Assembly (NCBI GenBank): GCA_963966185.1
Contig: CAWZYM010000293.1
Span: 665,001-729,000 of the forward strand
DNA: 64,000 nucleotides
Source: Rhabditoides inermis
Lineage: Eukaryota; Nematoda; Chromadorea; Rhabditida; Rhabditidae
Direction: 5' to 3'
Both the position numbers and the translations under genes were made by a program. The notes below the pieces were generated by a model. That model saw only the letters and a program-made list of their open reading frames with translations, had not been told where the DNA came from and did not search any database. Below, in pieces: positions 1 through 13,548 of the stretch (positions within the stretch are counted from its first letter, which is position 1; each line of letters starts with the position of its first letter).

Positions 1-902
1 TATGGAAACATCAGGCCCCGTTTCTTTCATCGCAAACTCTGGCAGTGTGTAGGCATTGAATGTATTAGCCTCTCGTTAGATTAGACTCGTGCGTCCGCCG
101 AAAAAAAGTTGCCGAAAAGCGGACGCTGCACGTTTACATTTCGGTTCTAACACATCGTTTTTCTGGGTAGAGCCCGGGTTGCGGAATCAGCGTGCGATTG
201 TGTGTATATTAGGAAGTCGCTGCGGCGCATCGAAATCATGGTCGCATCTGACCCCATATACATTCCGCCCCCGCACGTTTCTAACCGAGCCACTCACACA
301 AAGCCACAAGTACGGGTTGTTTTGATGCGATGCTATTTTTTACTCTCCTTCCTCTTTCTCCCCCTCTCTCTCACTCAGTCCCTCAGATTACCCGAGAGCC
401 GCCACACACACACACACGACCAGAATATCGACAACACTCCCTCTCTCTCTCTCTGTCTTTCTTTCTCTCTCTCCCTTCCTCCCTCTCTCTCTCCCTTCCT
501 CCCTTCCTCCCTCTCTCTCTCTCTTTCTCTCTCTCTCTCAACAAAACAGTAGTTGGCCGCATTTGAAGATATCGCACAGATAGAGAGAGAGAGAGAGAGA
601 CAGAGATGGAACGAGAGAAAGTGAGCATACGCAGCGTGGAACGCTTTGAGAATATACAACCATCGCCGCAAATCATCGCCGAATGAAACGATCTCTTCTA
701 TCAGAAACCAAAACACATCGCACACCTTCAAACGGTAAAAAATAATGTGTAAGTATTTAAATAAAAATCGAGGTTCGTTCTTTATCGATCTTTCGAGTGT
801 GTAGGAAGGTAGGCATCGTATAGTTTGGTGTAACTCTCGCACTCGTATATTTGTCACATTGTTGATCCCGGCAGTAATAAATGAATAAACGCTCGCACTC
901 AC
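1..902. other. Intron of the SLC4-like gene with (CT)n/(GA)n tracts
   Basis: No convincing exon was found. The stretch carries pyrimidine-rich blocks at about 440-540 and a short (GA)n at about 580-605. A possible acceptor near 42 on the minus strand does not continue the frame of the exon ending at 903. Confidence 0.4.
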
Positions 903-1163
903 TTCGCAAAGATCTCCTCTAGACTCGTCTCCTGCAGGTCCAGCAACAGCACCGCCTTGTTCAGCAAGTGATCAATGTCCATCGTCGCACGAACCTCGGA
1001 GCCAAAGTCCTGAGAGTTGTTTTTATTTTGTTTGTAAAACATATTTTGTATGTATATGTACTTCCTCAAACACCTGTCACCTGCGTTTACTCCAGATGGT
1101 TTTTGAGGTTTCGCTGCCTATGTGTACGCTACGCTGTCATGTATAATTACGGCATGAGAAGGT

Positions 1164-1207
<44 letters not shown>

Positions 1208-1495
1208 ACCCAGGAAGCGTCGGCATGGCTATTCCTGCCTTCTTCTACCACCGAGCCCCGAAAGGGGATAATACGTGGGGCAATTCATCAGCTCTCCTAT
1301 TCAGCGGCCGCGTTATGTATGCGTGTGTGTGTGTCTTTTATCGGATAGGAGAGGGAGCAGAACCATCATCTATTGATCCACACCCCATTCACGCTACCCT
1401 ACGAAGACGACGACTACGTCTACACAATGGGAATATGCAGGGATTCCGCCCTCTCTCTTCTTCGATTGGATTTCTCATGAGGAGGGAGGGAGAGA

Positions 1496-1546
<51 letters not shown>

Positions 1547-2778
1547 AGGGCGGAAACGGAGCTCCGCCGACCCCCGCACTAATCAGTTTTGTTGTGTTGA
1601 CGTGTTGTGTGCGCGAACAGAGGGTCTATGTGTAGGCGAGATGTTTAAGAAAGAAAGAACAAAACCCACCTTCATGGGAATCTTCTCATGCTTGGCGTAC
1701 ATCAGCGTCACGTTGTCGTACTCGTCTGAAAACAAACAGGTAAACAAGCCGGAAGCAAACAACGTAAACATTATCGATCGCTCCCCCTACCGGCAAAGCT
1801 CCAGGACAAAGTGTCCAGTGGCGGCGTATCACAGTCCATATCCAATTCGCCGTCCAATTGTGGCACACTGCCATATTGGGAGTTGGTCTTCGAGTCGACA
1901 GTCTTGCTGTCCTTGCTCGGCGATCCCTGGCCGCTGCTTCTTCTGACCTTGTTCTTGATGTTGAGTAGCGGCTCGACCTGGTCGGCGAGGCTCTTCATCG
2001 ACAGCCAGGACACCCTCTTGGCGAGCACCTTTGTCTGCGGACAGCCCTCCTCCCTCTCCTCCTCGATGGTCACTGCGGTGTCCTTGGGCGAGGACGACGA
2101 CGTGGCGTTGAGCGCTGCGTTCTCCAGCGCGAGCGTCGGCTGGCTGGCGCGTCGCTCGAACTTCTTCACGGGTCGGAAGCCGATCGCCGGCGCCCCGGTC
2201 TGCACGGACTTGCGGCGGCTGTTGGGTGATGAAGGCACCTGCATGTGCTCCTCCTCCGTCAACTCGGCCGGGCAGGAGACGATCGAGTTGCCGGAGACAG
2301 TGGACACGCGCCGCTGCTCCGGCACGTAGAGCAGAGTGTGCGAGGTGCGTCTGTTCAACACGCGCGCCCTCGGGTCGGGCTTCTTACAGTAGACACCCGA
2401 CGGCGGCGACTCCTGGACGCTGCCGGCTGAGCCCCCCGCGGATCCCAGCGACGTCCTCTGCTGGCGGCGGACGCTGTCCGAAGCTGTGACGATGACGCGT
2501 ACGGGCTGTCCGCCCGGATCCATTGCAGGCATGCCTACAGATGGAATGGAGACAGGGAGAGAGGAAAAGAGGAGGGCATGGGAGGGAGAGGCCCCGCCCC
2601 CTCTGTCCGAGCAGTGAATAGAGGGAGAGAGAGAGAGAAGAGCTCTATCAGGGCTCACTTGACTCACAAGCCAAGTGCGGAGAGAGGGGAGAGGGACGGA
2701 GGCCCTCTCTCTCTCCCTCTCTCCCTCTCTCCATCTCCAGCGGGCGAATGCCAAATTCAATTTTCAATCCGCAACCGC

Positions 2779-2812
<34 letters not shown>

Positions 2813-3042
2813 GCTGCGTTTCGAGCTCCGATCCCCCTCTTCTTTCCTCTCTCTCTCTGACCAAGAGTCTTCCGGGTCTCGAGACGAAATCCTCCCGGTA
2901 CAGTAGAGGGGCACATACACAGAGTTGGGTACGAGAGTTGTGGGGGACGCATCGATTCCGCCTAATATGCTCCTCCACTCCCTTTTTTAGAACCGCGCAC
3001 CGGATGTCGCATATCAATTGCCAAGTCTGCGAGCCTCGACCC

Positions 3043-3101
<59 letters not shown>

Positions 3102-4068
3102 AATTTGTGCCATGGACAAGAAGCAGGCATATATAGGGATCGCGCGCTCTTTATTAGGCTCTGGCCAATTAGAAGTGAACAGGTAATTTCCGACATTTGC
3201 ATCGCCTAATCACGTTAGGTAACACATTATATTGCAGGCGGGTGTTGTACTGTTCTCCTTCCTCTTTTCCTCCCCTCTCCTGCTAGTGTCACATAGAAGG
3301 GAGCGCTTGCCGCTGACAGGTCTCGAATCGCATCACTCCGAATAAAGTAAACAAAACAAACACACCTTCTTCATCGTCGAACTCGTGGACGCTGTCGTCG
3401 TCGAGCACGTAGGCGTTGCTGACCCGCCGCTCCTGTCCACTCTCCAGACTGTGCACTGTCTGACTGGTGTAGCTCTCGTGCATGGTGCCGTGACTGCGCG
3501 GTCGCCGCAGTCCTCTCTTGGGTGTGGCCAGTCCACTCGCCACCGTAGCCTCGCTCCCCCCGCTGCCGCTCTCACTGTCATGCCGCCTCCTCCGCGCACT
3601 CTTCGGCACCGGCTTTACAGTGAACACCCTGCCCTTTCCCGCCACCTCTCTCTCCAGACTGCTCTCGCTGTTTGTTTCCGTGGCGAATGAGGTGACGGAG
3701 GCGAACTTGCGCAGCTTGCGGTCGATGATGCTTTTCGCGCAGTTGGGCACGGGATTGGGTCGGAAGTTTGGAGGGGCGGAGGGCGGATCGGGCGAGATGA
3801 GTGAATCCGCCGCCGACATGCTTACATGCGCGCCCTCTCTCTCTATCTGCAAAAGCTGGGGCGAGGTTTTCGAAAAGGTATTTGAGCAAATCGCGACGCG
3901 TTTTGTTTAACGATAGGGAACTGTACAGTACAAATTACTAATTAATTTTTAAAAAAGAAGATTGAATTAGAGGTAAGTACAGAAATCGCCTGAAAAATGG
4001 GGAAAGGCAGTAGTAGAGAAGTTTGCAACAGACTTACATAACAAAGAAAGGGGAAGAGACAACCATGT

Positions 4069-4132
<64 letters not shown>

Positions 4133-5990
4133 TGATAGTGAGAAAGTAGAGGGAGAGAGAGACGAAGGGAGCGAGAGAGAGAGAGAGAGAGAAAAAAGAA
4201 AGAGAGTGATAGTGAGAAAGAGAGGGAGAGAGAGAGACGAAGGGAGCGAGAGATAGAGAGACATGGAGACAGAGAGAGACAGAGAGATCCACTGCAGTCA
4301 CGCATACGCTAGTATTGTGTGTGTGAGGGTGGATGAGAAAGAGAAGGAGAAGGAGAAGGAGAAGGAGCAGATTCTGAAGGAGCCGTAGTGAATAGAGGTG
4401 AAATCTAGACAGAGCGAAATACAACAATGGGTATAGCTGGCAGCGGGGATGAAATTGAAATTGGTGTGAGGGTGTGTGTGGGTGGAAGCACCACACAAAC
4501 AAGGCAGAGTGGGGTGAGAGAGCGGGGGAAGGGGAGAGGGCGCAGAGCTTGGAGGAATCCGAATGTTGAGTCGTGACAGATAGACGGACGACACGAGATG
4601 AAATCGCGGGTGCGGCACACAAGGCAGGGAAGAATGCAATCAGGAAGCTATTCTAGTAGTAGAGTAGCAATCGGACGTTATAGAAGCAAAACATCGCACT
4701 AAAAATTGTTCAAACATCATTGTTATCAATGAAATAACTCAATATTCAGGAAGTGGTTGCTGCTTGAATCGAACGTATCGATCCAAGTTTCGCGAAACTG
4801 GAATCTCCATTCGTTCAAATTGACAAACGAGGTGCTAGGCGGTGGGAAAAAAGAGAAAGGGTGTGATATGCGAAGATGCATCAGCTGACTGACCCAGAGT
4901 TTCAGGAGGGAGAGAGGGAGAGAGAGGGAGAGAGATGGAGAGAGAGAGAGAGATGGAGGGAAGGAGAATGAGGGGATAACATAATCAACCCACGACTGAG
5001 CCACGCTGCCGCAATCAGGCTATGAGACAAAGACAAAGCGGCTGACTTTGGAGAGTGTATAGACTTTGGACTCATGTTGGACCTTTGAATCTTCCGATTT
5101 CTCATACTGAAGTTGAAGCTGAATCTTTCCCTATTCATTGATAAACATATCAAATAGAGAAAATCTAGGCCAATTTACAAGACATAAGAGAGGAAAAGCT
5201 GTTTCATTTGAAAACCCAACTACATTCTAAACATGCGTTTGCAAGTTTTTGTTTTCGAAAAATCTCCGAAAGTTGAACGAAAAAAAGAAGAAAAATTTGA
5301 AGATCATTTGCACATTTTTTCCACAAAACAAACAACTACAAAATGCCAGGAGAAAAGACCAAAAAAACTTGAGTGGACCGCCTAAAGTGATCCCGAGTGT
5401 GAGTCGCAACAATCATCAGAATCATAAAAACACAAAGCTAAACGTAGAAAGTAGAATACTGCACGTATGGTGACAATAGTGGGATGAGAGGAGGGTTGGG
5501 TTGGTGATTGCCAGCCGGACGCACGCCATGCCGCGGCACACATCTCATCACCCTACCTTCCATCCCCTCCTTCCAATATATCTCTACGCGGCGAAGAAGA
5601 AGGAAGAGGAAGGAGTGTTTGCGGGGTGGGATGAGGAGAATCTCCTCCTCCTCCCTCCTAAGACGGCGTGAGAAAGGAGACTGCACGTACGAAGAGGGGA
5701 GAAGAGTATTGAATGGCTTGCGCTTCTGGGTTGGACTGACATCAAGGGGGGTCAGATCTCCCAGGGGGGTGTCCCGTAGAGAAAGGCAGTAGGGAGAGAG
5801 AGAGAGAGAGATTATGTTGAAGGCGCGAGTTCGCACCCCTGCTGGTAAGTGAGCCGGCAGGGCGGGAGTGAGTGAAAGGGGCCGAGACTAATTGGCCGAA
5901 TGAGAGATGGGTGCTCTTTTGAGAGACACCCTCCCAGCGACCAGTGAGCTCCATGAATGATGTGGCATGTAAAGGTGGATGAATCAGAGA

Positions 5991-6024
<34 letters not shown>

Positions 6025-6392
6025 CTTGCCCGAGGTGCGTCCAAGCCTGCTCCAAAGTGCACGAGGCGTTCATGTAACACAATTGACTGGCGCGCGAAGA
6101 ATGCGCGCGCAAAAATGTGACAATGCGACAATGGCGACTCAAAGAGTGAATGAAAATTCGCATTATGTCAGTCGGCCAGACCAGAACAAAAACTACTGCG
6201 AATCTCGCGCGGCCGCTACGAGTCTCTCCGAACTTTAGCCGTGACTTCATCGATATGCAAATGACGAGAGATGGAAGGCGGGAGGGCGAAGGAGGGCTGA
6301 CGGTTTTCTACGGACACGGCATTTCTGCACTCAGCCGGCTAATGAAATAGTTGGAGTGACGGGAGAGACGAGTTCGAAGGCTGAGAGGGAGG

Positions 6393-6429
<37 letters not shown>

Positions 6430-6969
6430 GACAGGTCCGAACCACCCTCACATCTAATTCGAATCTAATGAGAATCGCTGTGTGCGTGAGAAAGAGACGG
6501 GTCCAATATGCTCCCCCTCTTCGACGGAATTCCATGTCTCGCGATTAAAAGAGCACACAGAGAGAAAGAGGTGGGTGGGTGTGTGTATGTGCAATATCAG
6601 AGTGATGCTTTCATATATAGAATATGGCGCGGAGTTCTCCCCTCCCTTTCCCCCTCTCTCTCTCGTAATTGTGTATATGAGAAGAGTGTCTGCGAAAAGA
6701 GAGAGGATCGGAGAGAGCCATCAAGCCTCGCCGTCCCGACCATATATACTATATCCGAAACTCGTAAAGAGAGTGAGTGTGTGTGTGTGAGTGGAGAGTC
6801 ATTTGAATTGCCTTTGAATGGCGATGAGCGATCGGACGCCCTCGAATAAAGAGAGGGTGAAGACCGCGCGAGTTTTCGGAATTCGGGTTCGCCCCTTCCT
6901 CCTCCACAGTCCCCTTGGGAGCGGCAAAACAGCGACATAACAGATTCGGAGGAGCAGCTTCATGGATGC

Positions 6970-7025
<56 letters not shown>

Positions 7026-7052
7026 GAGATAGAGATATAGAGAAAGAAAGGG

Positions 7053-7105
<53 letters not shown>

Positions 7106-7336
7106 TAGCGTAATGAGGAAACCAGGATTACTGTGCGGCAGCGTGCGGGTGTGGTGGCTCGGCCGGCGCATACTCGAAACTGGGAGGAAAACATCGTTAT
7201 ATGGGCGACACTAGAAGACCAGAAGCCGTTCGCGGCTCCAGTTACGCGAGAAAGAAGGAGCGTGTGTGTGGTGCAACAACAACGGATTGGAAAGGGTGAT
7301 GGATGGTGGTGATCAGCGTATAACGAATGAGCAGGG

Positions 7337-7393
<57 letters not shown>

Positions 7394-7642
7394 TCCGAAA
7401 TCGCGGGCAGCGTTGTGGGCACGAGAAGAAAGAGACGTGCGAGCAAATTGAGTTAATGAGCATAAGTCGCCGGAGGGTGGCGAGAGTGGGGCGAGAGAGC
7501 GCGTGAATGGCGGAGGGCGCAGAGCCCCACGTTCATATTAGGTATGTTGTCGGACGCTCTCTCTCACTCATTCTATCTACCCTACTCTCCATGGGGCATG
7601 TTTAGGGTGAATGAGTCAGGAGAGAGAGAGAGAGAGTAGAGT

Positions 7643-7683
<41 letters not shown>

Positions 7684-7821
7684 GGCTAACACATGCAAAT
7701 CGGTAGGCAAGAGCGCGTGACGAGGCAGCGTGGCGAAGCGAGAGTGGCAGACACGCCGGCCAATTAGCGAAGAGGTGCGAGTTCTCCGGGGCTTACTTCT
7801 CTCTTCTCCGTGAGCACTTGG

Positions 7822-7859
<38 letters not shown>

Positions 7860-8045
7860 CTCTCACCCACTCCCCCCACGCAATTTGTCTCTCTATAGGC
7901 AGAGATGCGGTGGCAAGATTGGTGGCGTTCCTGGTATACTCAACCATCTCCTCCTTCCAACTCTTCCCCCTTTCATCCCCCTTCGAAGCAATGGCGATTC
8001 CACAATCCTCCTCCGAAATCATTCGCTCGAATGAGTGGAAAAAGC

Positions 8046-8086
<41 letters not shown>

Positions 8087-8219
8087 CGATTGAACGCGAG
8101 AAGAGGACAAAAGCGAGGGTGGGCCCGCCGCCGCGAGACATGGCCAATCGGCGAATAATACGGGAATCATAAAAGAGAAGAGCGCAACACGCACCCACGT
8201 CAGTTTGCAGAGAGAGAGA

Positions 8220-8263
<44 letters not shown>

Positions 8264-11200
8264 GAGCCACTGTGGAATACTGGAATTGGACGAAGCTTTA
8301 TGGGCGATAAAAGACGAGTAGGATACAGAAGGGAAAAGGGGAATGAAAGGAAGGAGAAGGTGAAAGGATTCTGGGAGGAGAGGGAGGCGGGGAAATTATT
8401 CATCATCGGGATGTGCTGCTCCCGAGTACGGAACGACATGGCAGAGTAGAGGCGAGGGAGTGCGTGTTATGTGGAGGGGCAGACGCGAGAGCGGCGAGAG
8501 AGTGGGCGATGTGGAGAGGGCGCAGAGTGGAGGAAGGGGAGTCTGAGGCGCTGATTTAAAATGCGACATTGTCGACGGCGACGTCGTCTCTCTCTGCCCA
8601 AGAAGACCCGTGAAATCAGGTTAGCCCACGCAAGCGAGGGAGGGAGAGATGAAGGGAGAGGGAGGGAGGGAGAGAGGGAAGGAGGGAGGGAGGGAGGGAG
8701 GGGGAGAGGGAGGGAAACAGGAGGAGGGAGGGAGAGATATTGTGAGGTAACTACACAGGACGATCCAGGAATGACTGTCGGTGGATTAGTGTTTAGTGAT
8801 TTCAGTATTCGTGCGTTTCCGGTGCCCCGGAATCCAGATTTTCGGCTAAGAATTAAGAATTTCTAAAAAAAATATATACACACTATGGCAAATATACGTC
8901 GAGAATTCGCAAGCTGCTCGCTATCAGACAAGAATTGCAGAAGTATGTATGTAGTTGAGTGAAACCTGCTCGTCAGCTGTGGGTGTGGGTGGAGTGGAGT
9001 GGTGAGGAGAGGGGACGGATATGACGGGTCGATACATCATTGTAGTACAATGAACACAGACAGCGGCATAGAACAAAACTCGAAGACGAGGCAACCACGC
9101 AAAAACAAGTGACAGGTGCTTCTCTCTCCTTGTCTTCTCCCAGTCGACAGAGCCCCGCCCAAATACGAGGTGACAGCCCAGAATCCAGAATCCGCATTCC
9201 AGATTCCACCACCTACCTTTGCACATTCGACGATCAGAGAATGAGGAGATCGATCGATAGTTTCTAATCGATAAATCGATAGTCGACCCACCCATGTCCT
9301 CGCAGTCGTCGTCGTTCATGTAGCGCGTGTCGTCGATGCAGGATTCTGGTTCAGACGTCATCGAAGCGACCGAGGGAGACGTGCGGCCTAAGAGAGTATC
9401 TCTCTCTCCTTCTCTCTCTCTCTCTCTCGTTCTCTATCTACCTCTACCTCTGATAGTCAAACTTTAACACCCTGCTTAATATATACAAGTGTGTTCACTT
9501 TATACATAAACGGTTTTCACAACATAAACCTCCAAATCGTAAAACGCCCACCTGATAGATGTCCTGGTACCGAAAGATGCGTGCCGACGAGAAAGTCGCT
9601 GCCTGCAAAAATCAAAAGGTTGAAAGATGGAAGGACGAAGGAAGGGCGAGTTCGGCTCTCTGGTGTGTGTGTGTGTGTTTGTGCGAGTTGAGAGAGAGAG
9701 GTTTCTTTCTCTCTGCCCAGATCGGATTTCGGTGTGATTACATATGGAGTTGTGGTGTGGTATGACCACGATGTGGGAAACATGCCTCGGCGGTTGTGGG
9801 TAGAAGAGAGAGAGAGGGAGAGAGAAGGAGGGAGAGAGGGAGGGAGAGAGAAAGTATTAAAATATGCTATGATCACAAGAAAAAAAAAGCCAAACAAGTT
9901 TATTTTAAACCGTAAAAACCTATTACGTCCATAAAACACTCGAAGGATCTGTCTCTGTGTGTGTGTTCGATGAAACTTGAAATTAAAGGAACAGTGGCGA
10001 CTTATTTTCGACTCGGAGTATTATTGAAAATCATATTAACCTAACGAATTTGCAGCTTTTGCGAAAGAACGACGATTCTGCGTTATTTTCGATTCTGCAA
10101 CTGCCAAGAATGCAGCTCAAAATTTGAATTTCCCGCCAACACTTCACTGGAAAAATATGGGTCGGAGACGTAACCGCAGATGAACAACGGACTGACACTT
10201 GCTTCATGGCTCAGTGCATGTGCGCTGCGTTGTGACCCTAATCTTCGCGGGTTCGATTCCTGTCACTGCCAAATGTTTTGTTAGTGTGAAAATGAGGAGT
10301 TGTGGCAGAAATAAGTCGCCACTGTGCCTTTAACGAGAAACACTAATTATCAATGAATCTAAGCATCAAGCTGTTAGCGAATATGACTGTTGCGCTCTCG
10401 AAGCTGCGAGGGTGGATCTGAGATGTTGCCATAAAATTGTAGATCACATGTGTTACACACTACACAGGTCAGAGAGTAACGAAAGGGAGCACGTTTCCCA
10501 TGCTGGTAGCAACTTCGTGACAATCATTCATGCGAAAATATTCTGTGCTCGGCGCTCTGATATTGATATATTCCTGATAATTAGGGTTTCATGTCGGCAA
10601 AAGTAGAGACAACAAATTAGTGGGAAAATATAAATAGTAGCAGAAAAATATAAAAGTAGGGTCACGTGTGTGGCAGGACAGAGTGCGCATAGCGAATTCT
10701 AGCGAATTCTGGCGGGTTGACGGCTCATGAGCGATTCATCCACATCTACTTCCATTCAATTCACACCATTGAGAGAGAGGGAGGGAGAGAGAGAGGGAGA
10801 GAGAGAGAGAGAGAAAGAGAGAACATGTCAAAGAGGACGATGTGCACTCAATATGTCACATATGTTGACAACACTTGAATTAACGCCTAACATAGAGCCA
10901 ACGGTGACGAAGCTGATAACAGAGATAGCCTAATGGGTGCATTTTCAAAAACGTTTCAAATTCACACGATTGTTGAACAGGATGTGAATTGAATGAATAA
11001 ATAAATCAAAGATAAAGTTAAGTGTGTACCCAACCATCTACGAACAAAATCGAAGGAAGACTATGGCACTATACATAAATCAAGTCAAAAATAACAAAAC
11101 AAGCGCATTCTACCTGCTTCCGACTGCGAGTCAATGTTTATAGGAGGAGGTGTGGGCATTGGAATGCTAACGTGCAGTCTGGCTAAGAGGCCTCCCAGTC

Positions 11201-13509
11201 GAATGCGTCGCGAAAAACTGAGCCACTCATTCTCGCGGGCGTCGATTTTATTTATCCCGCGACTCCCGCATGATCAATCACTTCTCACTTCTCACAATCG
11301 GATCCGAGTGAACAAATTGCCCGGCGGATGAGATGAATTCGTGTTTTGAGGGAAGTGAATGTTTGAAACTACGCGCTTCACAACCTAACATTCAGTGTTA
11401 ATCACATCTGTTTTTGATAAACCAGAATGTTTGAATTTGTTCTGATGAAATGTTTCCAGACAATGACAATGACACATCATTCCCCGAATGCTTGGCATAG
11501 TTATGTGAACGTGATACGTGATAGAGGAAGGTGACAATTGTCTGATCTCACCCTCTGACTAACTGCTGTGCTTATGAAATCGAATACTTCTGAGCTGACC
11601 CGCAAAATATCCCCAACCTTTCGCATACACGGAGAATCGATTGGCACATTTTTAACAATGAAAATGAAAAAAGGGAATAAAACGCTGACTTGACTCACGG
11701 TTCCTCTTGATAATGGGCAGAGTGCCTATTCGCCTGAGTTTCTGGTCGTCGGGGTTTCTCTGCGGCCTCTCCACATCTCTCAGCGACTTCCATCGCACCG
11801 TGCGCGCCCTTCTCAGCGGCGGACCGTCGTCGAGGTCGTCCAGCGGCTCCGGCGACGACGACATTCAGAAGGACCAGATGACGTGGGCCGGGGGTCCGAT
11901 TGATCGAAGTCTATGAGGTGAAAAGTGACTGCGCACACGTGGCCGACCCGAACGAATCAAATCAAATAGCAAGCGGAAATATGAAAAACGGGAGAAGGTG
12001 AGGAGAAAAAGACAGAGAGAGTGGCATGTAATGTGAATGCGGGATTAGGAAGCCTCAATATGTGACGAATGCGAATGGAAAAAGCAAGGCTGCAGGACGA
12101 GTAATGTTTTCTGTTGTTAGTTCAAAAATCATAGAAACATTGGAAAACAAATCAATAACCATAGAGCCAACACGGACAGACAAGTAGATATCGTTATTTA
12201 TGAGGATGACAACGAGTACAGCGTGTTTTTGTTGGAAGATGAGGGAGAGGGAAAGTGAGAGGGAGAGTGAGAGAGAGGGAGAGAGGGAGAGAGAGGTAAG
12301 TGATGAGTACGCGCAGTAATGAAGGGAGAGGGGAGACAAAGTGGAGGTATGCAGGATACACATGTCTCACTGACAAGAACACAAGGAAGAAAGAGAGAGA
12401 GAGAGAGGGGGGAGAGAGGTTGGCAATGGACAGGTGGCATCGATTGGTACATCACAGCTGATGATATCCATCGAAAACATGTGAACTCGCGAGAATCAAT
12501 CACTCGCGAACTCGCGAGGTACAAGTCTCCCACGGAGATAAACTATACAACAAGGTACAAGGAAGTGTGTAAGCAAACACTGACCTCGTCACGCACTCAT
12601 TTGTGGAATGAAAACTATGCAAGACACGTTATATACCACAATCTTTTCAACTCTATTACAAGAAATCAAAGTATTAATACGTTGGAATAATCATAGTGCA
12701 CATTCGGTTTCGGTCCCTACCACCAGCCCGAATGTGTGAACCTACCAGCCGGGACCATCATCAGTGATGAACCGGTAGGCAAGTGTATAAAGTAAAATTA
12801 CGAGAAAAAAAGGGAAAATATTTCTAGGAGGTTATCGATCATATGTAGTATCAGTGATGAACCGGTAGACAAGTTTGCAAGTTTCCATTTCCATTTCCAT
12901 TTCTTTTCGTCACGGCGGCCGGTTGGGTGCATTTCTCGCTCCGCCGGTCGTCGCCGCCGCTAGTTCTGGAATCCTCCGTGAGAAACGCTGGGCCCGCGCG
13001 GAGTAGCCCAATATGGAAGTCAGCAACGCTAGCTCGAGGATTATCTCACTATTGGCACTATGTGGAGTGGATATCGTTCCTTGCAGTCAGTTTGTTACCG
13101 GATTTGCCGCGCTTTTGGATTATCGGTGGATTAGATATCGATCGATTATCAACATTACGAATGCCCTCTATGGATGCGAATGCAAGAAATCGATCAGTGA
13201 ACCTGCATTTTTCTATTCGGCGCAAAAACCTATACTACCATCTTAGGTTCTTATGAGTGATTTCCTATTGCACGTGTCATAGTCACATTTGCGATTCCGA
13301 ATAAACATTTGAGTTTGAATTGATGTAGTATGCACTAGAACATGGTTACATCAACAAGCTATACAGAACTCATAAATACTATCAGAATATTAAATACTAC
13401 GAAATACTAAATACACTCAATTCTCTTTTGGTTATCGAGTGCAATGCGCACTCTTGTCAATTGAGACACATTGAGATCAGGTCGGAAAGAGGGCAGGCGT
13501 GAGAACCGC

Positions 13510-13548
<39 letters not shown>

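Larger units (their letters stand above)
3841..9291. other. Large intron filled with (GA)n/(CT)n microsatellites
   Basis: Between the SLC4-like exons at 3840 and 9292 I see no coding exon. The stretch is packed with (GA)n runs on the plus strand (about 4075-4135, 6000-6024, 6395-6427, 6973-7020, 7062-7105, 7340-7390, 7645-7681, 7826-7854, 8049-8084, 8212-8262) and a GGGA-rich block at about 8636-8740. Open frames here are Arg-Glu or Ser-Leu repeats and are not genes. Confidence 0.6.

Noticed and set aside
375..902. Long minus-strand frame of alternating Arg-Glu repeats
   Set aside because: It is produced by (CT)n/(GA)n microsatellites. Similar Ser-Leu or Arg-Glu frames throughout 0-28 kb were discarded for the same reason.
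3942..4622. 226-codon minus-strand frame rich in Ser/Leu/His
   Set aside because: It lies across a (GA)n array and GT/GA-rich intron sequence, has no splice logic with neighbours, and is open only because CT repeats contain no stops.
13013..13246. Plus-strand coding sequence (MEVSNASSRIISLL...)
   Set aside because: There is no recognisable motif and no supporting splice partners, and it lies inside an intron of the SLC4-like gene on the other strand. A real nested gene cannot be excluded.
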